The notes under the pieces were generated by a model. That model was not told the DNA's origin, did no database searches, and saw only the letters and a list, made by a program, of their open reading frames with translations. Of a DNA stretch of 64,000 bases, positions 35,469 to 42,629 are shown in pieces. The stretch's first letter is position 1. Each line of letters begins with the position of its first letter. This DNA comes from WVYX01 sp039586815 (lineage in GTDB: Bacteria > Gemmatimonadota > Gemmatimonadetes > Gemmatimonadales > GWC2-71-9), in the NCBI GenBank assembly GCA_039586815.1, contig JBDHJR010000013.1, forward strand, positions 1-64,000, read 5' to 3'. The translations under genes and the position numbers were made by a program.

Positions 35469-36221
35469 ATGAAGCAGCTCGTTCTCCAGCGGCACGGTGA
35501 GAGCACGTGGAACAAGGAGAACCGGTTCACCGGGTGGACCGACGTGGGCCTCACCGAAAAGGGGGTGCAGGAAGCGATCGAGGCAGGCAGGGTGCTCAGG
35601 GCGGAGGGCCACACCTTCGACGTGGCCTATACCTCGGTGCTCAAACGGGCGGTGAAGACCCTCTGGCTCACGCTGGAGGAGATGGACCTGATGTGGATTC
35701 CGGTCTTCAACAGCTGGCGCCTCAACGAGCGGCACTACGGGGCGCTCCAGGGCCTCAACAAGGCCGAGACCGCCGAGAAGCATGGGGATGAGCAGGTGAA
35801 GCTATGGCGCCGCAGCTATGATACGCCGCCGCCCGCGCTCTCCAAGGACGACATGCGCTATCCCGGTCACGACCCACGCTACGCCGACCTCACCGATGAG
35901 GAGCTGCCGCTCAGCGAGTGTCTCAAGGACACCGTGGAGCGGATGCTGCCTTACTGGCACGAGACGATCGCGCCGGTCGTGAAGTCAGGCACGAGGGTGC
36001 TCGTGTCGGCGCACGGCAACTCGCTACGGGCACTGGTGAAGTACCTCGACGACGTGTCGGACGAGGAAATCGTGGGGCTCAACATCCCCACCGGGATTCC
36101 CCTGGTGTACGAGCTGAACGACGACGATCTCTCGCCGATTCGCAGTTACTACCTGGGCGACGCGGCGAAGGTGAAGGCCGCCCAGCAGGCCGTGGCCAAC
36201 CAGGCGAAACGGAAGAAGTAA
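35469..36221 (+). CDS. gpmA: 2,3-bisphosphoglycerate-dependent phosphoglycerate mutase
   Basis: 250 residues, the usual dPGM length. RHGESTWNKENRFTGWTDVGLT holds the phospho-accepting His10-type residue; NERHYGALQGLNKAET, DDMRYPGH and AHGNSLRAL supply the remaining active-site Arg, Glu and His. It interconverts 3- and 2-phosphoglycerate in glycolysis and gluconeogenesis. ATG 35469 is preferred over the frame start at 35301, which would read through the promoter region. A hairpin immediately follows and separates it from a convergent gene. Confidence 0.95.
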   Translation: MKQLVLQRHGESTWNKENRFTGWTDVGLTEKGVQEAIEAGRVLRAEGHTFDVAYTSVLKRAVKTLWLTLEEMDLMWIPVFNSWRLNERHYGALQGLNKAETAEKHGDEQVKLWRRSYDTPPPALSKDDMRYPGHDPRYADLTDEELPLSECLKDTVERMLPYWHETIAPVVKSGTRVLVSAHGNSLRALVKYLDDVSDEEIVGLNIPTGIPLVYELNDDDLSPIRSYYLGDAAKVKAAQQAVANQAKRKK

Positions 36222-36226
36222 GTGAC

Positions 36227-36255
36227 CGGGCGGGCGCGATACCGCCGCCCGCCCG
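36227..36255. terminator. Bidirectional terminator between gpmA and a convergent gene
   Basis: CGGGCGGGCG (36227-36236) / CGCCCGCCCG (36246-36255), ten perfect pairs with a nine-base loop, placed five bases after gpmA and 13 bases before the convergent stop. Confidence 0.7.
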
Positions 36256-36268
36256 ATTCACTGCTGCG

Positions 36269-36808
36269 TCAGTTCTTCTTCGGCATCGGCACCATGATGT
36301 GCACGTACGGCGTGTCGCGCCACATCACCCACGGACCACCCTGCTTCGGATCCGTCGGCAGCCCCTTCAATGCCTCCGTATTGGGGACCAGGATCATGAG
36401 ATGCGGAACGCCCTCCGGCATCCACTCGTTGTCGGGCGTCGGGCCTGAGGCATAGGGATCGGTGTTGCTGGCGGGTGAATCGCCGGTCAGCATGTAGCCG
36501 AAGCCCATCTGCGAGTAGCTCGGCTGCTTCTTGTTCATCCAGGCATCCGCCCAGTCCATCCACGGAGCATCCAGGCACATGGGATCGTTGCCCGAGGTGT
36601 CCGGCATGTCCGGCAGGCAGGTCCAGCCGTTCGTGCCCTCGCGCAGCATGGTCTGGTCCCAGTCCACCACGGTCGCGTAGTGAGCGACCGAGGCGGGCGC
36701 CGAGCTCACGGCGCTGGCGATCTTCTCCGCGTTGGTGGTCTGGGCTGCCAGCGTAGCGGGTAACGCCAGCAGGGCGGTGCACAGCAATAGTGGAACGGTA
36801 CGACGCAT
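36269..36808 (-). CDS. Exported hypothetical protein
   Basis: 179 residues from ATG 36808, set by GGAGGTG five bases upstream; a GTG two codons earlier is less likely. Signal peptide ends at TLAAQ. The mature protein has NAEKIASAVSSAPASVAHYATVVD at its start, a Trp/Met/Cys-rich middle (GWTCLPDMPD, DPMCLDAPWMDWADAWM) and the end GPWVMWRDTPYVHIMVP. Two cysteines may form a disulfide. I do not know the family's function; the many Trp, Met and His residues could suit binding of a metal or small ligand. Confidence 0.7.
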   Translation of the reverse strand: MRRTVPLLLCTALLALPATLAAQTTNAEKIASAVSSAPASVAHYATVVDWDQTMLREGTNGWTCLPDMPDTSGNDPMCLDAPWMDWADAWMNKKQPSYSQMGFGYMLTGDSPASNTDPYASGPTPDNEWMPEGVPHLMILVPNTEALKGLPTDPKQGGPWVMWRDTPYVHIMVPMPKKN

Positions 36809-37007
36809 ACTCACCTCCGGGAGGAAAGGTGTAGTGAAACGCTAATGGCCCCGACCGAGTCGGGACTCAATTGGTGACTGTTGGGGTTGTGGGCGCGGGC
36901 GCTCCTGGCATACTCGAGTGCTCAGGTCGGCTGGAAACTACGGAGGTCGGCCGGCCGCGCAAGTCTGGAGCCCGGAGAATGGCCGGCTGGGCTGGGATCG
37001 GAGCGGG

Positions 37008-37036
37008 TTGACCCCTTTTCTGGGCCCCGCTAGGTT
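37008..37036 (+). promoter_or_regulatory. Sigma-70-type promoter of the tRNA pair
   Basis: TTGACC at 37008-37013, a 17-base spacer, and TAGGTT at 37031-37036, ending 28 bases before the tRNA-His. The rest of the 256-base gap 36809-37064 shows no gene. Confidence 0.55.
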
Positions 37037-37064
37037 CAACTGCCCGTAGGTGTTACGGGGCCGT

Positions 37065-37139
37065 GGTGGCTGTAGCTCAATTGGTTAGAGCGCCGGACTG
37101 TGGCTCCGGAGGTTGAGGGTTCAATCCCCTTCAGCCACC
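37065..37139 (+). tRNA. tRNA-His (GTG)
   Basis: Complete cloverleaf. Acceptor GTGGCTG (37066-37072) pairs with CAGCCAC; the extra G at 37065 is the histidine-specific G-1 opposite C73. D-arm GCTC..GAGC, anticodon stem CCGGA/TCCGG with loop CTGTGGC (anticodon GTG), T-arm with TTCAATC. CCA is not encoded. Four bases separate it from tRNA-Trp, so the two are probably one transcript. Confidence 0.95.
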
Positions 37140-37143
37140 CTCT

Positions 37144-37217
37144 AGGCTCGTAGCTCAAGTTGGTAGAGCACCGGTCTCCAAAACCGGGGGTTGCAGGTTC
37201 GAGTCCTGCCGGGCCTG
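37144..37217 (+). tRNA. tRNA-Trp (CCA)
   Basis: Complete cloverleaf. Acceptor AGGCTCG/CGGGCCT with one G-T pair and discriminator G73; D-arm GCTC/GAGC; anticodon stem CCGGT/ACCGG with loop CTCCAAA (anticodon CCA); T-arm GCAGG TTCGAGT CCTGC. CCA is not encoded. In many bacteria tRNA-Trp precedes secE-nusG; here a terminator and an accessory-looking stretch follow. Its 3' 33 bases recur in degenerate form at 40851-40881. Confidence 0.95.
37185..37217 (+). repeat. Candidate attachment site, left copy (tRNA-Trp 3' end)
   Basis: The last 33 bases of tRNA-Trp match 40851-40881 with three substitutions and one two-base gap. A shorter third copy of the T-arm strand (TCGAGTCCTGCCGG) lies at 37299-37312, exactly 100 bases after the same bases of the tRNA at 37199-37212. 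Confidence 0.5.
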
Positions 37218-37218
37218 T

Positions 37219-37245
37219 AAACGCCGCGCCAAGTGCGCGGCGTTT
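37219..37245 (+). terminator. Intrinsic terminator of the tRNA operon
   Basis: Eleven-pair stem (37219-37229 with 37235-37245), loop CAAGT, ending in TTTTC. Its 21-base core CGCCGCGCCAAGTGCGCGGC(G) recurs exactly in the terminator at 48470-48498. Confidence 0.9.
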
Positions 37246-37394
37246 TCATGCCCGACAGTCTCTTTGCCCTCGCTCCTCGCTGCGCTCGGAGCATCGGGTC
37301 GAGTCCTGCCGGTGCGTGCCCGTCCCTGCGCGGATTTTCCATGCCCGAGAGTATTTAGATTGGGATCGACCCTTGCCTGTCAGGCTGGCGACTC

Positions 37395-38174
37395 ATGATC
37401 GACTTCTTGTCTTCACTACCGGGGTGGTTGGGTGGTCTGCTCACCATCGCTCTATCGACGGCCTTCGGGTTTGCGACATACGCCGTCTCGCACAAACTCC
37501 TGGCGAGAAACACGACCGAGGAAACCGGCTACGCGATTCGCAGCTTGTTTGGCGTGGTTGGTGTGCTCGTCAGCCTGATGCTCTCGCTGGCATTCGCGGA
37601 GGTCCTGACGCAGAACAGGGCGATCCGGAATGCCCTTGAACGCGAGGCTGTAGCCATCTCGGATGTGTTCGACGAGCTGCACCGGTACGACAGCGAACGA
37701 ACGCGACGCATTCGACGGATGCTCGCCAACTACACGCAGGCCGTGATCGACGATGATTGGCCTGCGCTCGCGGATGGCCGGCTCGGCGAGCGAGCCTCGG
37801 CCTTGAATCGGCAGTTTACTGATAGTGTGATACGGCTTGGCCCGACAGGCATGCCACAGCAGCAGGCGTGGGCTCGGATCATCTCAGATCTAGACGCGGC
37901 TTCCGACCAACGATTGATGCGCTTGGACAGTGCGCTTACAGCACCGCCGATCTTCGTCTACGTCGTCGTCTTCGGGTTCCTTGTGACCATGGCTTGTTTT
38001 GGTGTTTACCCCCCGCAGAAGGCTCTCCTAACGCTCATGTCGCTGTACACGGTATTCGTGGGAATGGTGCTGTACCTCATTCTGTCGCTAAGCGATCCAT
38101 TCCAGGGCGGGATGAGCGTCGAACCGACCATGTTCGAGCACCTGGTCGAGAGGATGCAAGCCGACTTGCAGTGA
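37395..38174 (+). CDS. DUF4239-like membrane protein
   Basis: 259 residues. Two N-terminal helices (about 5-28, 50-72), a cytosolic or periplasmic helical middle rich in R, E and A (75-180, with LEREAVAISDVFDELHRYD and QQQAWARIISDL), and two C-terminal helices (about 185-207, 211-234) fit the DUF4239 (bestrophin-like) layout. The function of the family is unknown, although the bestrophin relation suggests an ion channel. The third codon positions look less GC-rich than in flanking genes. It is the first gene after the tRNA pair, inside the stretch bounded by tRNA-Trp end repeats, so it may be acquired. Confidence 0.7.
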   Translation: MIDFLSSLPGWLGGLLTIALSTAFGFATYAVSHKLLARNTTEETGYAIRSLFGVVGVLVSLMLSLAFAEVLTQNRAIRNALEREAVAISDVFDELHRYDSERTRRIRRMLANYTQAVIDDDWPALADGRLGERASALNRQFTDSVIRLGPTGMPQQQAWARIISDLDAASDQRLMRLDSALTAPPIFVYVVVFGFLVTMACFGVYPPQKALLTLMSLYTVFVGMVLYLILSLSDPFQGGMSVEPTMFEHLVERMQADLQ

Positions 38175-38197
38175 CGCGCCGGTCTGGCTCTACGCCG

Positions 38198-40747
38198 TCA
38201 CCGCGGTTGCAGTGCTCGTGCCGGCTCGATGCCGGACGCTCTGAGGGCTGGAACCAGGCCAGCTAGCAGCACTACGGCCAGCAACAGCGCTCCCGCCGCG
38301 AGAAACGCGACGGGATCCAGGGGACTGATTCCCAGCAGCATCGAGCGCGCAGCAGCCGCCGTTCCGGCTGCAACGAGGCTGCCGACAATCAGCCCGGGCA
38401 CCGAGAGACGGACGGCGTCCCCCAGTACGTGCCGGATGATGTCACTCTGGGTCGCTCCCAGGGCCATGCGGAGTCCGATCTCGCGGGTGCGAGTGGCCAC
38501 TGCCAGCGCGACGACTCCGTACGCCCCGATGGCGGAAAGGACGAGCACTACGAGCCCGAGGCCACCGCCCAGCGTTGCGACGGCCCGCTGATCCCGGGTG
38601 GCCCGGACTACGATGGTCCTTCCGGTGAGAAGGCGCGGCGGGGGAAGCGCCGGATCCACCGACCGGAGTGCCTCCCGGAGCGAACCCGCCAATCCCGAGG
38701 CGTCCGCTGCCGTCCGTAGCACGATCATGAGGCGGGAGGGATACTCCTGGCGAACCGGTAGGAAGAGTTGGGGCATCTCACGTCCGGCGCGGCTCGATGC
38801 CACCCGACCCACCACGCCCACGACAGTGCGGGGCCGAGCGCTGTCGGAGCCCGCGGGCCAGAGGAGCCGCCGGCCCAACCCGGACTCGTTGGGCCAGAGG
38901 CGTTCCGCCAAGCTGCGCGTGATGACCACTACGGGCTCGGAGGCCGCGTCGTCGTCGGGTAGGAACCCCCGACCCTGAAGGATGGGGACGCCGATGGCCG
39001 CGAAGAACCCCTCGCTGACCCTCGTGACCTCCGCCACCACCCTGTTCGCGGACTCGTCGGGCCGGTCCGCCCTGCCCGTCCTCCCTGCGCTGCCGACGCG
39101 GTCCAGCGGAATGCCGTCCCCCATCGCCGCGGCCGTCACTCCCGGCAACGTCTCCAGGGCTGCGCCCAGCTGGTCGAGAAAGGCCGCACCACCTTGCTCC
39201 AGCGTTGCATATCCTTCGTCGGAGAGATCCAGGAAGGTGGAGAAGAACCCTCCGCTCTGGAAATCCGTTACCAGCATCCCGCTGGGCTGGAATCCCAGGG
39301 CACGTTGGTCCGTCCGCTCCAGGGAGCGCAGGAACAGAGCCCCCAGCACGAGGAGGGAGAACGCCGCACCGGCCTGGGCCGATACGGCGAAGCGTTGCAT
39401 GCGCCCGACACGCCGTCCACCACCTCCGGTATCGTCCTTTAGGGCGGAGACGATCTCGGGCCGGCTGAAGCGAAGGGCGGGAACGAGGCCGAATGCGACG
39501 GCCGCCCCGACGGCGAGGACGAATGACATGGCAATCACCCAGCCGCTGGGTCTGAACGTCACGCCGGGAGCGGCGATCCCCAGATCAACGGGGGAGACGG
39601 TTGCCATGCCCAGCATCGCCAGAGCAGTTCCCACGGCGCCCCCGGCCAGGGCCAGGACGAGCGCCTCGACCATCAAGAGCCGTACCAGGCGGGTGCGGCT
39701 CGATCCCAGAGCCAACCTCACGCCGATCTCGTGCTCCCGCGAGGCCGATCGGACCAGGGCCATCCCCATGAGGTTGGCACAGATGATCAGCAGCAGTACG
39801 ACCAGCATGCCCCACAACCCGATAACGGCAATCATGTCCAAGATGCGATTCTGGGCTGGGAAGCGCCCGAAGGCCTCGGCCCGGACCGTCCGGTACTGGT
39901 TGGTCTCGGGATGATCGGCCGCCAGGCGGCCGAACACCGTCTGGAGCGCGGCCTGGCATTCGGCCCGGGTGCTACCATGCCGCAGGCGCCCCAGCACCTG
40001 AACCGAGTAGCGCTCCCGATCCGTCACGAACGACTCCTCGCTTCGCATCTCCGGGTGTTGCACCAGGGGAACCCAGAGGTCGACGCTCCTCATGTTTACC
40101 CGAGCGCCACCGAAGCCTTCCGGGGCCACGCCCACCACGGTATGGGGAGTCCGGTTCACGGTGATTGCCCGGCCCAGGACGTTGGGGTCCCCGTCGAAGC
40201 GGTACTGCCACAGATCATGGCTCACGACGGCCACGGGATGTTGGCCGGGCCCGGCGTCCTCCGTTGGGAGGAAGCCGCGTCCCAGCGCGGGGACCACCCC
40301 CAGGACCCTGAAGTAGTCCGCAGAGGCGTATGCCACGGGAACCCGCTCTGCGCCGTCTTCGCCGCCTAGGGTGGCGCTCTCTCCGATCCAGGCGGTCACG
40401 AACCGAAAGGGTGTCTCAGCGTCCCGGACGGCCGCGAAGTCGGGGAAGGTCCACCCCCAGTAGTCCGCCCCCTCCTGGACCGTGACCGGATCCACGATCC
40501 GGTCCTGCTCCGTCACGCCTGGAACGGGGGAAAACCAGACCCCATAGACGGCCGTGAGGACAGCTGCATTCACGCCGATGCCCACGGCCAGGGACAGGAC
40601 GGTTACCGCCGCGTATCCCTGGGCCTTCCTGAGGGATCGAACGGCAAGACGCACATCACTGATGGCGTCGATGAAGAGGTCGGCCCACTTCCGCCACCGG
40701 GCCCGTCGCTCGTCAACGCGGCGGGTGCGCGTGCGAGCCTGCTTCAT
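38198..40747 (-). CDS. ADOP-type ABC transporter permease (MacB-like, duplicated FtsX core)
   Basis: 849 residues from ATG 40747, fixed by GAGGAGGTGG five bases upstream. The long upstream frame is antisense to the GGDEF gene. Two halves each have one N-terminal helix, a MacB periplasmic domain and a three-helix FtsX core: LSLAVGIGVNAAVLTAVYGV near 65, LMGMALVRSASREHEIGVRLALGSSRTRLVRLL near 345, and the second core with VALAVATRTREIGLRMALGATQSDIIRHVL near 745. A short N-terminal basic segment (to about 45) is typical of the acidobacterial duplicated orphan permeases. No ATPase gene and no PadR regulator adjoin it. Substrate unknown; MacB relatives expel lipoproteins or macrolides. Confidence 0.88.
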   Translation of the reverse strand: MKQARTRTRRVDERRARWRKWADLFIDAISDVRLAVRSLRKAQGYAAVTVLSLAVGIGVNAAVLTAVYGVWFSPVPGVTEQDRIVDPVTVQEGADYWGWTFPDFAAVRDAETPFRFVTAWIGESATLGGEDGAERVPVAYASADYFRVLGVVPALGRGFLPTEDAGPGQHPVAVVSHDLWQYRFDGDPNVLGRAITVNRTPHTVVGVAPEGFGGARVNMRSVDLWVPLVQHPEMRSEESFVTDRERYSVQVLGRLRHGSTRAECQAALQTVFGRLAADHPETNQYRTVRAEAFGRFPAQNRILDMIAVIGLWGMLVVLLLIICANLMGMALVRSASREHEIGVRLALGSSRTRLVRLLMVEALVLALAGGAVGTALAMLGMATVSPVDLGIAAPGVTFRPSGWVIAMSFVLAVGAAVAFGLVPALRFSRPEIVSALKDDTGGGGRRVGRMQRFAVSAQAGAAFSLLVLGALFLRSLERTDQRALGFQPSGMLVTDFQSGGFFSTFLDLSDEGYATLEQGGAAFLDQLGAALETLPGVTAAAMGDGIPLDRVGSAGRTGRADRPDESANRVVAEVTRVSEGFFAAIGVPILQGRGFLPDDDAASEPVVVITRSLAERLWPNESGLGRRLLWPAGSDSARPRTVVGVVGRVASSRAGREMPQLFLPVRQEYPSRLMIVLRTAADASGLAGSLREALRSVDPALPPPRLLTGRTIVVRATRDQRAVATLGGGLGLVVLVLSAIGAYGVVALAVATRTREIGLRMALGATQSDIIRHVLGDAVRLSVPGLIVGSLVAAGTAAAARSMLLGISPLDPVAFLAAGALLLAVVLLAGLVPALRASGIEPARALQPR

Positions 40748-40850
40748 GCCACCTCCTCGCCGGGGTCTTCGCGGATGTAGAGGACGGCTGGGGCGCTGGA
40801 CTGCCCACCCTGAAGTACGCAGCAGTCCTCGAGTGGTTTCACAACGCCGT

Positions 40851-40881
40851 CGGGGGTCGCAGGCGAGTCCTGCGGGGCCCG
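40851..40881 (+). repeat. Degenerate copy of the tRNA-Trp 3' end
   Basis: Starts CGGGGGT, contains GCAGG and CGAGTCCTGC and ends GGGCCCG; 28 of 31 bases match the 3' end of tRNA-Trp after a two-base gap. It lies in the 256-base intergenic stretch 40748-41003 between the divergent ADOP and GGDEF genes, which otherwise shows no gene. It may be a remnant right attachment site or a tRNA pseudogene fragment. Confidence 0.5.
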
Positions 40882-41003
40882 CACCCCTAAGATTTGCCCT
40901 GTCAGCCGAGATTTCCCATTTTGAAAAGACCCGCCTGTTGCGCCAGGGCGCGTCATCCCGTTCTCTCCCAGCGGGCAAACCCTGTGGCATTGGCGGAGGG
41001 TTC

Positions 41004-41927
41004 ATGGTACGCATTAACGAATCCAACCGGCTGTCCCCCACCGTCGCGAGCATCGGCTTCGCCCTGACCGATGCCGTCCTAAAGCTGACCCGTTGTCCCA
41101 ACGTGGTGGCGGTCAATGATCCGACCACGCACGTGTCGACAGTCGTGGCCGCGTCGAAGGGCTGCGATCGACGACTCATCGGCATGGCCGTCGACCATGA
41201 TTCAGTCGCGCGATACGCGTGCCTGGGATACATGACGCCGGATCCAGGAGGCCGCCCGCTGTTGGGGCCCCGATCCGACCGGCGCCAGCGGGAGCAGCAA
41301 GGCACGGCGCTCCCGCTTCGGGGGGAGACCGGAAGCGCCGGCGCCCTCGTTGTGTTCGCACCCGAGGGCTTTATCGATGAATCGATGTACGCGCGTCTCG
41401 AGGCGCTGGCCAACGAGGCAGGGCACTCGATCGGGGAGATGATGGATGAGCAGCTGTCTCAGCGGCTGGGGCTGGTCGACACGGTCACGGGCCAACCCAA
41501 TCGAACGGGTCTCGACAAAGCGATGCAGGATTCGATTGGCGAGCCCTGCTCGTTGGTGAGTCTCGCCGTCGATCAGGTGCCGGAACTCGAGGTCGAACAG
41601 GGCAACCATGTGCTGAAACAGCTCGCCACGATTCTGCGATCCAGGTTGCGCGATTACGACGTGCCGGCCCGCGTAGGCGGAGCGGAATTCGCGGTGTTTC
41701 TGCCCGACGCGCCATTCGACGGTGCGATCTCGGTAGCCGACCGGGTGCGAACAGCCGTGAACGAGACTGAGTTCGAACTCGGCGACCGCTCACCCATTAC
41801 GTGTGCCTTCGGCGTCGCATCGATGCCGGACACGGTGGACTCGGTCAACCGTCTAATGACCGCGGCAGTCGACGCGCGCGTCGAGGGTCGGGAGAGCGGC
41901 CCCAACCGTATCGCGACGCTACACTAG
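41004..41927 (+). CDS. Degenerate GGDEF-domain protein
   Basis: 307 residues from ATG 41004, with GGAGGG three bases upstream. The first 145 residues resemble a shortened GAF-like sensor (NVVAVNDPTTHVSTVVAASKG, LPLRGETGSAGALVVFAP). Residues 152-300 are a GGDEF fold with DTVTGQPNRTGLD, but the signature reads GGAEF (225-229): the third position, the catalytic acid in active cyclases, is Ala, and the usual FDNFKxxND region is replaced by VDQVPELEVEQGNHVLKQL. It is therefore probably inactive as a diguanylate cyclase and may bind a nucleotide as a receptor. A good terminator follows. Confidence 0.75.
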   Translation: MVRINESNRLSPTVASIGFALTDAVLKLTRCPNVVAVNDPTTHVSTVVAASKGCDRRLIGMAVDHDSVARYACLGYMTPDPGGRPLLGPRSDRRQREQQGTALPLRGETGSAGALVVFAPEGFIDESMYARLEALANEAGHSIGEMMDEQLSQRLGLVDTVTGQPNRTGLDKAMQDSIGEPCSLVSLAVDQVPELEVEQGNHVLKQLATILRSRLRDYDVPARVGGAEFAVFLPDAPFDGAISVADRVRTAVNETEFELGDRSPITCAFGVASMPDTVDSVNRLMTAAVDARVEGRESGPNRIATLH

Positions 41928-41979
41928 GTCTGACCGCTCCCAGGCTATACGGCGGCCGTGCTTTCGAGCCCGTGCCGAA

Positions 41980-42001
41980 GGGCGGCGCAATCGCGCCGCC
42001 C
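41980..42001 (+). terminator. Intrinsic terminator of the GGDEF gene
   Basis: GGGCGGCGC / GCGCCGCCC with loop AATC, followed by TCCTTTC. The rest of the 264-base gap 41928-42191 has no gene that I can support. Confidence 0.8.
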
Positions 42002-42191
42002 TCCTTTCATCCCCAGGCGCGAGTGTGTGACAACCTGCTGACAGGCGCGAAGCCTGCGTCCGAGATGCCGGCAAACTAAAAACCTGATATCATGATTCGG
42101 TCATGGCGGAACCGGCGGGGCCCCGCCGCTGTAGGACCAAGTGAGCACCCCGCATCTCGTTGGGTGGTGGCAAGCACGGGAGGAATCCAGA

Positions 42192-42629
42192 GTGAAGCGA
42201 CACTTCCGTATTCTCGTCGGCCTGCTCGTTGTCACTGCAGGCGCGATCGTCTTAGGCTCGTGCGAGTTGGGTCTCGGGGAACCGAGCGGTACCGGTATGA
42301 TAGAGGTGTCGGCTGCCTCGCCTCACGGCCCCGACGGAGCAGCCGTGCTCGAGCTCACCGGCGCGGTCGGACCCAGCGTCGTGTCCAGTGAGTTCGGCGA
42401 TACGTTCTACGAGCACGACGGCACAGTAACCCGCGTCGTACTGATCCTTGACGAGCCCGGCCTGATCAAGTTCAGGCTGCGTGTGGAGGACCTCGGCGCT
42501 CGCCCCTCGGTGACGCTGGTGCAGGTTGCCGACGGCCTCAACCGGCTTCGTAGCTCTCTGGCTGACTACGAAATCGTCCTGCAGTTCACCGAGGACCTGA
42601 CTTCGAGTCAGCAACGGTGGCAGCCATGA
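42192..42629 (+). CDS. Small lipoprotein upstream of the M6 protease
   Basis: 145 residues from GTG 42192, preceded by GGGAGGAA; ATG 42141 is possible but leaves 17 extra residues before the signal peptide. Lipobox VLGSC (about residue 24). The mature part is a single beta-rich domain (TGMIEVSAASPHGPDGAAVLEL, GTVTRVVLILDEPGLIKFRLRVED), unrecognised but with an Ig-like strand spacing. Its TGA overlaps the M6 protease ATG (ATGA), so the two proteins are made together and may act together, for example as inhibitor or anchor of the protease. That role is inference. Confidence 0.7.
   Translation: MKRHFRILVGLLVVTAGAIVLGSCELGLGEPSGTGMIEVSAASPHGPDGAAVLELTGAVGPSVVSSEFGDTFYEHDGTVTRVVLILDEPGLIKFRLRVEDLGARPSVTLVQVADGLNRLRSSLADYEIVLQFTEDLTSSQQRWQP

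Noticed and set aside
40851..40881. A third functional tRNA
   Set aside because: Only the T-arm and part of the acceptor side can be formed; no D-arm, anticodon stem or 5' acceptor strand is present.
40748..41413. N-terminal extension of the ADOP permease
   Set aside because: It is antisense to the GGDEF gene; a strong ribosome site and family length support ATG 40747.
42060..42191. Cobalamin or other riboswitch before the lipoprotein gene
   Set aside because: The GGCGGGGCCCCGCC run is only a GC palindrome; no conserved B12-box or other aptamer sequence is seen.
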